Below, piece after piece: positions 10,113 through 18,289 of a DNA stretch of 64,000 nt. Each line of letters begins with the position of its first letter. Position 1 is the stretch's first letter. The stretch lies in the NCBI RefSeq assembly GCF_009720625.1, contig NZ_CP046266.1, positions 2,985,501-3,049,500 of the forward strand, read 5' to 3'. Under the pieces are notes generated by a model that made no database searches, had not been told where the DNA came from, and was given only the letters and a program-made list of their open reading frames with translations. The translations under genes were made by a program, and so were the position numbers. This DNA is from Metabacillus sediminilitoris (GTDB lineage: Bacteria; Bacillota; Bacilli; Bacillales; Bacillaceae).

Positions 10113-10330
10113 TCATGTACCGCAAAAGATTCGGTAAGGACGGGTTGATGGCGCAGGCAGTGTAACAGTATTCAGCCTGTTCGGGGGAGTGCGCGTAGGG
10201 GCTTGAAAGAAGATTAAGAAGCCACTCTATCACGTTGTAGTCTCCTTGTTTTACTGCGGCTTCTACCCGGTGGTTCCGAGGGATTAGACCAAGGATTAGT
10301 TCTACATCAACTGATGCGAGGTGGCATTCT
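10113..10330 (-). pseudogene. C-terminal remnant of SelO (YdiU/UPF0061) protein adenylyltransferase
   Basis: One minus-strand frame gives [20 protein letters not shown], then [15 protein letters not shown]. The next frame continues [16 protein letters not shown] followed by a stop. IPRNHxVE and the terminal YRxFCGT are the conserved C-terminus of SelO pseudokinases, which AMPylate proteins. At least one frameshift (near 10160) and probably a second (near 10290, RTNP) separate the pieces, and the roughly 400-residue catalytic part is missing. Local G+C is visibly higher than in the flanks, which fits an older, more constrained sequence. Confidence 0.8.
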
Positions 10331-10739
10331 AACACTGTTAACTTAGAGTTTCGATTAAAGTCAAACACAATCTTGCCCTTTAATTGAGTAACTAAGATCA
10401 GGTCATTTATTTTAAAAACTATTTTGCTGTGATTAGTTATATTGAAAAGCATAAATTGTTTTTGGCTATGTTAACAAAGGCAGATGGAGTTATATTAGCT
10501 ATGAGATCTCACTTGGTAGTGACAAGGAATAAATAATTTGTCATATTTGAGTTGGATGAAATTAACTTACTTAAAATGATAATCAACGTTTGAAGTGATT
10601 TTACGTCACGACTTATTTGTCTGAGAACAAAAATTTTTATATTGTTATTATTATTTTCTTTCATTTAATCCTTTTGTAATGATTTAATGAAAAATGTGGT
10701 AAGAACTTAAAAATTTATCTTATAGATTGGAGAGTACCT

Positions 10740-11135
10740 ATGAAAAAAACGGTAAAAGTTGTCGCTGCCATCATCGAAAATGACAAAAATGAAATATTAT
10801 GTGCTTTAAGATCTCTCGATATGTCATTACCAAATATGTGGGAGTTTCCAGGTGGGAAAATTAATAAAAATGAGGACATTTACACAGCTTTAGAAAGGGA
10901 GATACGTGAGGAATTAGAATGTAAAATTGAAGCTCAAAATATTTTTCATATAAACACACATGAATACGAACCGTTTATTATTAACTTGTTTTGTATTCGT
11001 TGTGCAATCACTGAGGGATATCCGATTGCTCGCGAACATTCAAAATTGATTTGGCTGAAAAGAGAAAATTTAAACTCATTAATATGGGCTCCTGCTGATC
11101 TTCCTGCTGTTAAGCAATTAATGAATGAAAAGTAG
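10740..11135 (+). CDS. Nudix hydrolase, MutT/8-oxo-dGTP or CTP diphosphatase type
   Basis: 131 residues. The Nudix box is complete: GGKINKNEDIYTALEREI then REELECKI, fitting GX5EX7REUXEEXGU with Cys in place of the last Gly. The start KKTVKVVAAIIENDKNEILCALRS and the WEFPGGK motif are typical of the short MutT group that hydrolyses oxidised or non-canonical nucleoside triphosphates. The start ATG 10740 follows TTGGAGAG. It is a single gene, ending inside a long hairpin. Exact substrate specificity cannot be read from the sequence. Confidence 0.9.
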   Translation: MKKTVKVVAAIIENDKNEILCALRSLDMSLPNMWEFPGGKINKNEDIYTALEREIREELECKIEAQNIFHINTHEYEPFIINLFCIRCAITEGYPIAREHSKLIWLKRENLNSLIWAPADLPAVKQLMNEK

Positions 11136-11174
11136 TCATTACTTCATTAATGAAGTAATAACTACTTTTCATTC
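11123..11174. terminator. Long hairpin overlapping the end of the Nudix gene
   Basis: GAATGAAAAGTAGT (11123-11136) pairs with 11161-11174 and encloses the 22-bp palindrome 11138-11159. The whole 52-bp unit is almost perfectly self-complementary and includes the stop codon. The T-tail is poor, so it may act as a transcript stabiliser or weak two-way terminator. Confidence 0.6.
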
Positions 11175-11390
11175 AGAGTATTATGGACTACTATTTGGAA
11201 TTCCAATGCGTATACGAAATTTGTATTTGCATACTATAATCAAAGCTTACTGATTCTATAGTGCTAAACCTAGTCGACTAATCCTAGAAAATAACTACAA
11301 ATATTTAAACTTTAGTTTATAAGTTATGATTTTCCTAATTAATAGCTTAGCAAGTTTCAGCAAAATCTTTTCAATTAATACATATATCTT

Positions 11391-11777
11391 CTACCTTACT
11401 TTTACCGTTTTAATTTTAAAAATGAAATAATAATATTTATAACCAACAATAAAGATTAGTGCCATTCTTAAAAATACGTTCTCAGTCAATATAAACGGGA
11501 TCGCGATCATACAATCGGCAAATATATTCAACGATATTTTCTGCTTTAATGACATCGATTGGTTTTCAACAAATTCTTCTATGTATTTTTTGTAAAGTCT
11601 CGTTCCTTTAAACCAAATTTCAAATTTCTTAGAACCTCTGACAAAACATACTGACGCCAAAAGTAAAAATGGAGTTGTAGGAAGGAACGGCATAATAATA
11701 CCTAATACCCCTAAACCCATAAAAATGAAACCAAGGAAAATATAAATTATTTTTCTAATCCTTATTATTGTCTTCAC
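11391..11777 (-). CDS. DUF454 (YbaN family) inner-membrane protein
   Basis: 128 residues matching the short YbaN/DUF454 family: an N-terminal helical hairpin (IFLGFIFMGLGVLGIIMPFL, then PTTPFLLLASVCFVRGSKKF), a central amphipathic part with YIEEFVENQSMSLKQK, and two further hydrophobic helices before a Lys-rich tail. The PLLPTTPFLLLA-type motif is the family hallmark. Function is not established. It is monocistronic with no visible partner. Confidence 0.87.
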   Translation of the reverse strand: MKTIIRIRKIIYIFLGFIFMGLGVLGIIMPFLPTTPFLLLASVCFVRGSKKFEIWFKGTRLYKKYIEEFVENQSMSLKQKISLNIFADCMIAIPFILTENVFLRMALIFIVGYKYYYFIFKIKTVKVR

Positions 11778-12014
11778 ATACTTTCTACATTTTAATCAAT
11801 AGTGACCCAACCCTATACGATTTAACCGCTTCCTTTTGATCCACTTACTTGGCTTGATAGTTAGAGAGTATAAGAGTTATATATATCAATTTAATTTTAT
11901 CATATTATAGATCTATGGTGTTTTAAGAAGCATCAAATTCTTTCTCACTTAGGTTTCTAGTCTTATTCAGCCTATGATATAGTATTAAGGAATAATGATG
12001 AAGGGAGTTTTTAT
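11778..12014. promoter_or_regulatory. Divergent promoter region of DUF454 and ASCH genes
   Basis: Both flanking genes start here. A TATAGT-like -10 at about 11977 and GATGAAGGGAG just before 12015 serve the ASCH gene. The rest is AT-rich with no other clear signal. Confidence 0.45.
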
Positions 12015-12365
12015 ATGTCTAATCACGATGTACATAATAGCCTACCACCAAAAACTTGTTCAATTGAACGACTTGTAACTATGCCAGCAGATGTAAAAAA
12101 AGTTATTGAGGGTAAGAAAACAGCTACTCGCAGAAATGGTAGATATGCTGATGTAGGAGAAATTAGGATCTTAGAGGGTAAAAAATTCAGAGTGGATCGC
12201 GTGTATTCTCAATCACTTGGCGAATTAACTAATGAACATGCACACCAGGAAGGTTACGATACAGTAGAAGAATACAAGGAATCTATTTTGTCATATCATC
12301 CTGGAATGCCTTGGCTTCCGCATATGAGAGTATGGGTTCATGAGTTTAGTCCAGTAAATGAATAA
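12015..12365 (+). CDS. ASCH domain protein
   Basis: 116 residues. The ASCH beta-barrel is recognisable from ADVKKVIEGKKTATRRNGRY (the GKKTxTxR substrate/nucleic-acid face) and the following VGEIRILEGKKFRVDRVYSQ, ending with MRVWVHEFSP. ASCH proteins are small RNA- or nucleoside-binding modules; the YqfB group hydrolyses N4-acetylcytidine. Whether this copy is an enzyme is not shown. The start follows GAAGGGAG with good spacing. It is probably co-transcribed with the membrane protein seven to thirteen bases downstream. Confidence 0.8.
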   Translation: MSNHDVHNSLPPKTCSIERLVTMPADVKKVIEGKKTATRRNGRYADVGEIRILEGKKFRVDRVYSQSLGELTNEHAHQEGYDTVEEYKESILSYHPGMPWLPHMRVWVHEFSPVNE

Positions 12366-12377
12366 CAGGAAATGGAA

Positions 12378-12818
12378 ATGGAATTTTTACTTTATCGATT
12401 TTTAATCTTTATTCACGTTGTTAGCGCTATCATATCAATAGGTCCTTTCTTTATTCTCATACCACTTATAAAAAAACTTCGAGTGGCCGGGGATAAAGAA
12501 TTAGTTACCCAATTGGACACATTCAAATTAGTTGTTAGACTCTCGAAGCATTCAGGTCATGTACTTGTTGGTTCAGGAATCTTGCTCGTGATGACAGGTC
12601 CATGGTCTTGGAGTACACCTTGGGTCGTTTTTACACTTATTACCATGTTTTGTTCATTATTCTTTCTAGCCCGTGCTTTTTCCCCAACACTTCGGAAATT
12701 TGATGAGATAAATCATAATAGAGAGTTATTAGTCGGAAAGCTTAATCGCACGATTTGGATTTATATTATATTATTACTGACAATGCTTTGGTTTATGGTT
12801 GTTAAGCCAACTCTTTAG
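12378..12818 (+). CDS. DUF2269-like integral membrane protein
   Basis: About 146 residues with four hydrophobic helices (FLIFIHVVSAIISIGPFFIL, then HVLVGSGILLVM, WVVFTLITMFCSLFFLARAF and IWIYIILLLTMLWFMVV). The HVVSA/His-rich first helix and the GHVLVGSGILLVMTGPW stretch resemble DUF2269/CopD-like small membrane proteins, where such His residues may hold a haem or metal. ATG 12378 is preferred because AGGAA sits 4-6 bases before it; ATG 12372 overlaps that site. It lies just after the ASCH gene and is followed by a terminator. Confidence 0.7.
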   Translation: MEFLLYRFLIFIHVVSAIISIGPFFILIPLIKKLRVAGDKELVTQLDTFKLVVRLSKHSGHVLVGSGILLVMTGPWSWSTPWVVFTLITMFCSLFFLARAFSPTLRKFDEINHNRELLVGKLNRTIWIYIILLLTMLWFMVVKPTL

Positions 12819-12862
12819 TAAACAACAAATCAATAGGGAATCCTATAATAGGTTAAAAAAGG

Positions 12863-12914
12863 GTCTGACTGAATACATTGGTTTCATAGATGGTTCATTC
12901 AGACTTTTTTATTC
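12863..12914 (+). terminator. Intrinsic terminator after the ASCH/DUF2269-like pair
   Basis: GTCTGA...TCAGAC stem (outer arms 12863-12868 and 12899-12904) with an internal loop, followed by TTTTTTATT. Confidence 0.75.
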
Positions 12915-13034
12915 TTTATATACTGATAACTTTCTACTACATATTATTCCTATCAATCATACCTATTATGTCCCTCCAATTAGAATTGCACATTTCTTAT
13001 TTGACATTCATTACATTATTTATTAAAATATTAT

Positions 13035-13048
13035 TGTAAACGCTTTCA
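13035..13048. promoter_or_regulatory. Perfect CcpA cre site upstream of the FbpA-like gene
   Basis: TGTAAACGCTTTCA matches the catabolite-response consensus TGWNANCGNTNWCA at every fixed position. It ends 17 bases before the start codon, so it covers the promoter/leader. CcpA bound here would repress the small gene when preferred sugars are plentiful. Confidence 0.8.
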
Positions 13049-13065
13049 ATAATAGGGGTGGTTTT

Positions 13066-13239
13066 ATGTGTGGATCAAATAATCGAAAAGTATCGAACAA
13101 AGTTGACATCATTGATGCCCTTTTACATAAAAATTTGTACAAGATGCCTGACGGAAGACAATTTTATGAAGCAACCGAAAAAGAATTAGAGAACATCCTT
13201 TTTTTACATACTGATACTGAAAAGTTTTGTTCGGTATAA
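13066..13239 (+). CDS. Small FbpA-family (Fur-regulated basic protein A) protein
   Basis: 57 residues, starting ATG 13066 behind AGGGGTGG. After a polar N-terminus with MCGSNNRK, the stretch NKVDIIDALLHKNLYKMPDG, then RQFYEATEKELENIL, fits the FbpA domain of bacilli (LIxxLLxxGxyKxxDxxLYELTLxELE). In B. subtilis such proteins are small partners in the Fur-controlled iron-sparing response. Here I see no convincing Fur box. Instead a perfect cre site lies just upstream, which suggests carbon rather than, or in addition to, iron control. A terminator follows directly. Confidence 0.7.
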   Translation: MCGSNNRKVSNKVDIIDALLHKNLYKMPDGRQFYEATEKELENILFLHTDTEKFCSV

Positions 13240-13264
13240 GCAAAAATGATTACAATTTAAACAG

Positions 13265-13308
13265 AAGCTTGAAGATCCTAATTAATAGGAATCCTCAAGC
13301 TTTTTTAT
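13265..13308 (+). terminator. Intrinsic terminator after the FbpA-like gene
   Basis: AAGCTTGA-GATCCTA, loop ATTAA, TAGGAATC-CTCAAGCTT, then a T run. Confidence 0.85.
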
Positions 13309-13479
13309 TTCTAAAGGCAGATATTGTTTATTCATGCAAATACAGTGTATGTAGTAACCTACTCTCCATTTTAACTATCAATCAAAACTAAGGTAAAATC
13401 ATAATAAAAAATCATGGTATACAGGTCTCTCTTTTTAGCAAAATAACAAAGAGATGATGGATAGGAAGGTGTTTTTTCA

Positions 13480-13617
13480 ATGAAAAATGACGATAAATTT
13501 ATTTGTAATGAAGAAATGGACTATGTAAATCATATGCTGAATGAACAGATCACACGAATTTGTGTGAAAGAGGAAGAAGAAAGAATCAAAGAAGAATTGG
13601 AGAAGGAAGAAATGTAA
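13480..13617 (+). CDS. Small acidic/charged protein, 45 aa, unknown
   Basis: ATG 13480 follows ATAGGAAGGTG at good spacing and the frame ends at TAA 13617. The product begins MKNDDKFICNEEMDYVNHML and ends in a Glu/Lys run (VKEEEERIKEELEKEEM) that would form a charged helix. Two Cys residues are present. No family was recognised. It has its own AT-rich promoter region and the bidirectional terminator 13687-13724 downstream, so it is probably a real monocistronic mini-gene. Confidence 0.6.
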   Translation: MKNDDKFICNEEMDYVNHMLNEQITRICVKEEEERIKEELEKEEM

Positions 13618-13686
13618 TTTACTTTACGCTTACTAAATCAAATGTTGCCGAGTGATTACCTATACGTATCTATTTTAATTGAAATG

Positions 13687-13724
13687 AAAAGCTGTTAAGT
13701 ATAACTCAACAGCTTTTTATTTTC
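13687..13724. terminator. Bidirectional terminator between the 45-aa gene and the GH18 gene
   Basis: AAAAGCTGTT...AACAGCTTTTT with loop AAGTATAACTC. It has T-runs on the plus side and AAAA/TTTT symmetry on the minus side, between two convergent genes. Confidence 0.85.
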
Positions 13725-13726
13725 TA

Positions 13727-14890
13727 TTATGATCCGGATTTAAATGCGTATTGTTTTTGTAAGGCTTGCTCTTGATTAAAAACTTCTGAAATTGTATTCG
13801 TTATACTTTTTGACCCTTTTGCATCGAGCCCTAATTCCCAGAGCATCATCCCGCCAAAGCCGTTTTCTAGTGCTAGGTTTGTTTTCTTTTGAATAGTTGT
13901 TACTCCATTATAATGATAAGTGGTACCGTTCATATCAACACGGTCTTTTTCAGCGTTTGCTGGATCCTTATTAAGGATGGCAGCATATGAAACTTGTTTA
14001 ATTGATAAGTCTTCAGGTTGTGCATAAGAAGGAACCCCTAATACTAGTTTTTCTTTAGAAATTCCATGTTTGTCAAATAGCTTGGACCAGTAGTCAACAA
14101 TATTTACAGTGAATGAATAAGGAGATAAATTGGCTGCATTGTACTCACCATCCCACTGACCGTCATATGCCATGATATTTATATGATCGACCGTGTTAAA
14201 CATTTTTGGTTCAAATACAACCGAATGGATTTCTGTTCCAGTTACACTGTGGATTTTTGAATAGACGGCAATAGATATCTCCTTGTCTTTTGCATGTAAT
14301 TTTTCGCTTAAAGATTTTGTAAAAACTGCAAGATGGTGTGCATCCTCTTTCGAACGAGGATGTTCGAAGTCTATATCTATACCATCTAGATTTTCTCGGT
14401 CTGCTATTCCAATTAATTCATTAATAAGTTTATGACGGGATACTGGATTAGAAATCGCCGCTTTAAAGTAATCGTATGATTCTCCACCTTCAATATGATA
14501 CCAGCCGCCCACAGCCAACATTGCTTTCTTATCAGCTTGATGTGCTTTTTGTACCATTAACCGTAAATTAGATAGTGCCGATTCACCATTCAGCAATAGT
14601 TTTCCATCTCTTGCGGGATGAGCAAAGGAAAAAATGACATGTGTTAATTCGGTATAATCAATTGAGGCAGGGTCACGAAAATCCTGTACATATCCGATCA
14701 ATACTTTTGGTTTCAAATGTTCTATCTTTGGAAACTGTTTTTGTTTTAACTGCTTTGCAGATAGAGGTGACTGATCTGTTTTTAACTTTTTTTGAGTTAA
14801 GTTATTTTCTGAGAAAATTACTCCAGAAAAAAGTCCTCCAAGAAAAATAAAAAGTCCTGTCATTATAAGGAGGACGTAATGTTTTTTCAT
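13727..14890 (-). CDS. Glycoside hydrolase family 18 (chitinase-like) protein, exported or membrane-anchored
   Basis: 387 residues from ATG 14890 (ATG ATG behind GGAAGG; an upstream GTG 14908 overlaps the ribosome site). An N-terminal signal/anchor (YVLLIMTGLFIFLGGLFSG) precedes a GH18 barrel: VLIGYVQDFRDPASIDYTEL, VIFSFAHPA, AVGGWYH, and the catalytic DGIDIDFEHP (DxxDxDxE, with Glu as acid). HINIMAYDGQWDG and GGMMLWELGLD follow. It should cleave beta-1,4-GlcNAc polymers such as chitin oligomers or peptidoglycan-like glycans at the cell surface. It has no LysM or chitin-binding module. It is monocistronic. Confidence 0.92.
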   Translation of the reverse strand: MKKHYVLLIMTGLFIFLGGLFSGVIFSENNLTQKKLKTDQSPLSAKQLKQKQFPKIEHLKPKVLIGYVQDFRDPASIDYTELTHVIFSFAHPARDGKLLLNGESALSNLRLMVQKAHQADKKAMLAVGGWYHIEGGESYDYFKAAISNPVSRHKLINELIGIADRENLDGIDIDFEHPRSKEDAHHLAVFTKSLSEKLHAKDKEISIAVYSKIHSVTGTEIHSVVFEPKMFNTVDHINIMAYDGQWDGEYNAANLSPYSFTVNIVDYWSKLFDKHGISKEKLVLGVPSYAQPEDLSIKQVSYAAILNKDPANAEKDRVDMNGTTYHYNGVTTIQKKTNLALENGFGGMMLWELGLDAKGSKSITNTISEVFNQEQALQKQYAFKSGS

Positions 14891-14990
14891 CATTTTCCTT
14901 CCTTTCACAAATCATGTACTCTACGAATATAGTAACAAAAAATCGAACGGAAAAATGATGGTAATATCATCCTATGAACGAAATGGAAAC

Positions 14991-16121
14991 TTAAAATTTC
15001 ATTTTCTTTGCTAGGGGTTCAACAAAGAAATCCATTATCCACTTTAAAAAACTCCAAGCTAGTTTTGATTTGAATGGTAAATGCTCCTGGTAAAAGTAAG
15101 TATATTCAATCTCCTGAATTGAGCCTCGCTTTTGCTTAAATTTTGAAGCACCAGCACTTCGATGGCCTAAATAGTGATGAGCCAAGATTTCTTTTGTAAT
15201 TAAATATGATAATACTCGATAAAGCCCGTATTCCTTATCACGATTTACTAAATAACCTAAAATAGGAGTTGTAAGTACGCCATTTTTCACCCAACACCCT
15301 ATTACACCTAATATTTCGGAATCCTTACATACTAGTTTGAAATAGAGAAGCTTATTTGTCACTATATTTTCAAAAAAATCCTTTGTAAATTGTGGATTGT
15401 TTTTTGAATATTTATCTATATAAAGTTGATTGTATAATGCTTCAATAATCGAATATTCATCATCTTTTATATCTCTTATTTGATAACCAAATTTTTGGAT
15501 AAGTTTCTGATCTTGATTTAGGACCTTTCTTTGTTTTCTTGTTAACGTTTTTTTAGGATCCCATAAATAAATTGAACGAGACATGATACCTTTATAGCCT
15601 ATTCTTCTTAACCCAGTGATCATATCGTGATGTAGTGTTTCATTTATGGATCTAAATAGAATCGTATGCTGTGGAAAACAGCTTGTAAGATAGGCAGTTA
15701 ATCTTTTAACCTGGTCATTTGAAATGTGCGGGTATAGGTTAGTTGACATAAGAAAGTTATTTACAACTATAACTTTGTTTATATTACTTTTACGAAGTAT
15801 AAATCCTATTATGCTTAGGATATGTGTAAAGAGTTTTTCTAGTCTCCTATTTCCTAGTTCCCAAAGCTCTTCTTTCGCATAACTAATATAATGTGTATAT
15901 GGTGAAGCCACATATGAATTATTAAATTCTTTTTCATTTATAGTAATTGGTAAAATAAGATCATCGATTTCCAGTAAAAAAATACTTGTCTCTATATTTT
16001 TAATTGTTGCCTGTGTACCCTTCTTTATTAAAGGCTCAAAAAATCCCCTTATGAATTCTCCATCCTGCTTTGTTGACCATTCAATTGAATCCATATCATT
16101 TGCATTATACAATTTTACCAT
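14991..16121 (-). CDS. GNAT/FemAB-like acyl- or aminoacyl-transferase, last gene of biosynthetic operon
   Basis: 376 residues with no named motif certain. The second half has a GNAT-like core: LYFKLVCKDSEILGVIGCWV, then GYLVNRDKEYGLYRVLSYLI, then HRSAGASKFKQKRG, in the two-domain arrangement of FemAB/long GNAT proteins. The first half (HYISYAKEELWELGNRRLEK) would be the paired domain. Its start overlaps the end of the adenylating-enzyme gene by 17 bp, so the two are translationally coupled. An acyltransfer to a product or lipid made by the operon is the simplest role; this is inferred. A C-terminal hydrophobic, basic tail could bind membrane. Confidence 0.65.
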   Translation of the reverse strand: MVKLYNANDMDSIEWSTKQDGEFIRGFFEPLIKKGTQATIKNIETSIFLLEIDDLILPITINEKEFNNSYVASPYTHYISYAKEELWELGNRRLEKLFTHILSIIGFILRKSNINKVIVVNNFLMSTNLYPHISNDQVKRLTAYLTSCFPQHTILFRSINETLHHDMITGLRRIGYKGIMSRSIYLWDPKKTLTRKQRKVLNQDQKLIQKFGYQIRDIKDDEYSIIEALYNQLYIDKYSKNNPQFTKDFFENIVTNKLLYFKLVCKDSEILGVIGCWVKNGVLTTPILGYLVNRDKEYGLYRVLSYLITKEILAHHYLGHRSAGASKFKQKRGSIQEIEYTYFYQEHLPFKSKLAWSFLKWIMDFFVEPLAKKMKF

Positions 16122-17448
16122 CGAATTGTTCCCTCATCTCGTTTGCAATCCGTTTACGTTTACTAGCAGATGGGATTAAATCATATGGAAGAAAATGCAT
16201 GTCGGGGATGACTAACTGATGGTGTGCCCAAATAGCTCCAAGCTCATTCTTCACACTTTCTGAAACTAATTCTTGATTTGCTTTTACCTTAAGTTTTATT
16301 TCAATCAAATCCAAAGTTAGCTGGGTTACTTTGTATTCAAGAATCAGATCAGAAGCTAACATGATTGCCCGTCGGATAAAATCTGGAAAAAGGATTCCTA
16401 TCTCTTTACTATTGTTTTTATATCCGTAAAATAAGTCATCACAACGACCATCAATTCTTTCTAATGCTAAGAAAGGAGATCCACAAGGACAAGAAGTTTT
16501 TCTTTCAATTAATAGATCATTTAATCGATATCGAATGATTGGTTGTGTTTTCCTAGTAAAATCAGTGATGATTGGCACAAATACACCTTTATCCTTATCA
16601 AGATATTCTTTTTCTACTAATACTAGATCTTCATTTATGTGAAGAATACCTTTTGAGCATGTAGCTGCTAAAAATCCTTCAGTACATTGATACACTTGAT
16701 GCAAAGTCTGTTTAAAAACAGTTTCAATTAATCTTCTATCAATTTCCTCTAAGACTTCAGCGACCGAAATGATCTTAAGTGGCCGAATTGAAATCTTTTC
16801 ATCCATTTGCCATTCTGCTAATTTCCTTAACATGGATGGAGGAGCAATAATAATAGTAGGCTGCAATTTATTAATTCGCTCAATATGTAAGGGAAGATCA
16901 TCGAATAGATCAAAAAAAGTGAAGGAAATACGGCCATTTGCAGTTGTCCTATATAAATTATTGTTAGCGCGAAGAAAAAACGCAATCTTTTGCTTATCAA
17001 ACAATTTACCTGGTAATAGCTTAGCTAAAACCGTCCCAGCCCACATGGCAGATTCTTTGTCACTTACTAAAAAGACGCCTTGATTTCCACTTGTTCCAGA
17101 GGATAACCCTATCGAAATATGTCCGAGCTTTGGTGAAAAATCTCTGGATCTCTCTGCCTCAATTGCTAATTTAAGAGCACTTTCCTTTTTAATTCCTACA
17201 GTATTTAAATCATCAAAATGGTTCATCATGATGGATTTATCTATTATAGGCAGGGCTGATAAATTGTTATTGTTAATAGCTTTTTGAAAATCATGATAAA
17301 ACATTTGATAAAAAGGGGAATGATTCATCACAAATGATAGTTGTTTTTTTATTTTACGATTCTGAAAAGATTGCAATTCTTCGATGCTAGAAAAATTCCG
17401 TCTAAACTTCGTTATCAAAAATTGTTTTACAAGTTCTAGTTTATTCAT
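16105..17448 (-). CDS. Adenylate-forming enzyme of the F390-synthetase-related clade (PaaK/CapK fold)
   Basis: 447 residues from ATG 17448 behind AAAGGGG. The phosphate-binding loop GLSSGTSGNQGVFLVSD (about 115-130), the YQCTEGFLA motif near 240 and the C-terminal hinge RYRLNDLLI followed by CPCGSPFLALERIDGRCDD are those of PaaK/F390-synthetase-like AMP-forming enzymes. The Cys-x-Cys pair is typical of this clade. It should activate a carboxylic acid as acyl-AMP. It overlaps the neighbours on both sides, so it acts within the KAS III/ATP-grasp/epimerase operon. Neither F420 biosynthesis nor a CoA-ligase partner is in sight, so the substrate is open. Confidence 0.85.
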   Translation of the reverse strand: MNKLELVKQFLITKFRRNFSSIEELQSFQNRKIKKQLSFVMNHSPFYQMFYHDFQKAINNNNLSALPIIDKSIMMNHFDDLNTVGIKKESALKLAIEAERSRDFSPKLGHISIGLSSGTSGNQGVFLVSDKESAMWAGTVLAKLLPGKLFDKQKIAFFLRANNNLYRTTANGRISFTFFDLFDDLPLHIERINKLQPTIIIAPPSMLRKLAEWQMDEKISIRPLKIISVAEVLEEIDRRLIETVFKQTLHQVYQCTEGFLAATCSKGILHINEDLVLVEKEYLDKDKGVFVPIITDFTRKTQPIIRYRLNDLLIERKTSCPCGSPFLALERIDGRCDDLFYGYKNNSKEIGILFPDFIRRAIMLASDLILEYKVTQLTLDLIEIKLKVKANQELVSESVKNELGAIWAHHQLVIPDMHFLPYDLIPSASKRKRIANEMREQFDGKIV

Positions 17449-18289
17449 AAACAAACCCCTTTTTCACCTGATCCCATGTTTTGCTGCAATGTGTCGGCAA
17501 AATATCAATATCAGGATTTGTTATTGATAAATGATGCAGTTTTTTTATATTTTTTTTATAAGCCTCAACATCTTCGATAATAAAACTTGCTACTTTATGT
17601 GGAAGAATAAGCTGCTCATATGCTTGACTAACCCATACTGCATCCGCACATAAAAAGACCTTTTTACCGCTTAGAAGATTTACAAAAATTCCAAATTGTC
17701 CTATTGCATGCCCTGTTAAATCAACTGCAATGATTGAGTTATCACCTAGCACATCATAACCCTTTGAAAAATCTCCATAGCATTTATCCAAGACAATCTC
17801 TCCTTGATCTATAAACGAAGTTCTCGTATCAATATCATTTGGAAGTAAATCAAGCAAACATCCCTTTAATAGTGCTCTGAATTTACTTATCGATCGAATC
17901 GATTGATAGGCATTTTTAAAAGTTAAAATTGTAGCATTAGGAAAATCTTTTAATCCGCCGATATGATCACCATGAAAGTGAGAAAGAATAATCGTATGAA
18001 TTTGCTCTCGTTTAATTCCGTCTTTTTCTAATTGGTTTACGATTGCTTTTTCTTCCGAGAAAAACACTGGTGTTAATTTCGCATAGATTGAATAAGGGAA
18101 TTTTTTCGTTGCTTGAAAAAAACGAGCGGCATAACCTGTATCGAAAAGAATATACCCTCTTGTAGGATGCTGTAATAAAGCAACTGTTGCCGGAAATTTT
18201 AATCGTTTTAGTGAGCCATTTGGTAAAACAACCTTTTCTGGATGTGTACAGTAACCACATTCATAAAGTTTAAGTTTGTTAATTAGCAT
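17441..18289 (-). CDS. Metallo-beta-lactamase-fold hydrolase, lactonase-like
   Basis: 282 residues. The metal motif LSHFHGDHIGGL (HxHxDH) lies near residue 105, followed by DLTGHAIGQFG and CADAVW (bridging Asp) and a final His in LPTHCSKTW. The N-terminal HPTRGYILFDTGYAARF resembles the lactonase/AttM branch, where the barrel hydrolyses lactone or thioester bonds. It overlaps the adenylating-enzyme gene by about 8-14 bp and the epimerase gene by 11 bp. In context it may release or open a product or cut a thioester; this is inferred. Confidence 0.88.
   Translation of the reverse strand: MLINKLKLYECGYCTHPEKVVLPNGSLKRLKFPATVALLQHPTRGYILFDTGYAARFFQATKKFPYSIYAKLTPVFFSEEKAIVNQLEKDGIKREQIHTIILSHFHGDHIGGLKDFPNATILTFKNAYQSIRSISKFRALLKGCLLDLLPNDIDTRTSFIDQGEIVLDKCYGDFSKGYDVLGDNSIIAVDLTGHAIGQFGIFVNLLSGKKVFLCADAVWVSQAYEQLILPHKVASFIIEDVEAYKKNIKKLHHLSITNPDIDILPTHCSKTWDQVKKGFVYE

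Noticed and set aside
12799..13026. 75-codon plus-strand frame overlapping the DUF2269-like gene end
   Set aside because: It crosses a terminator and has no ribosome site or coding bias.
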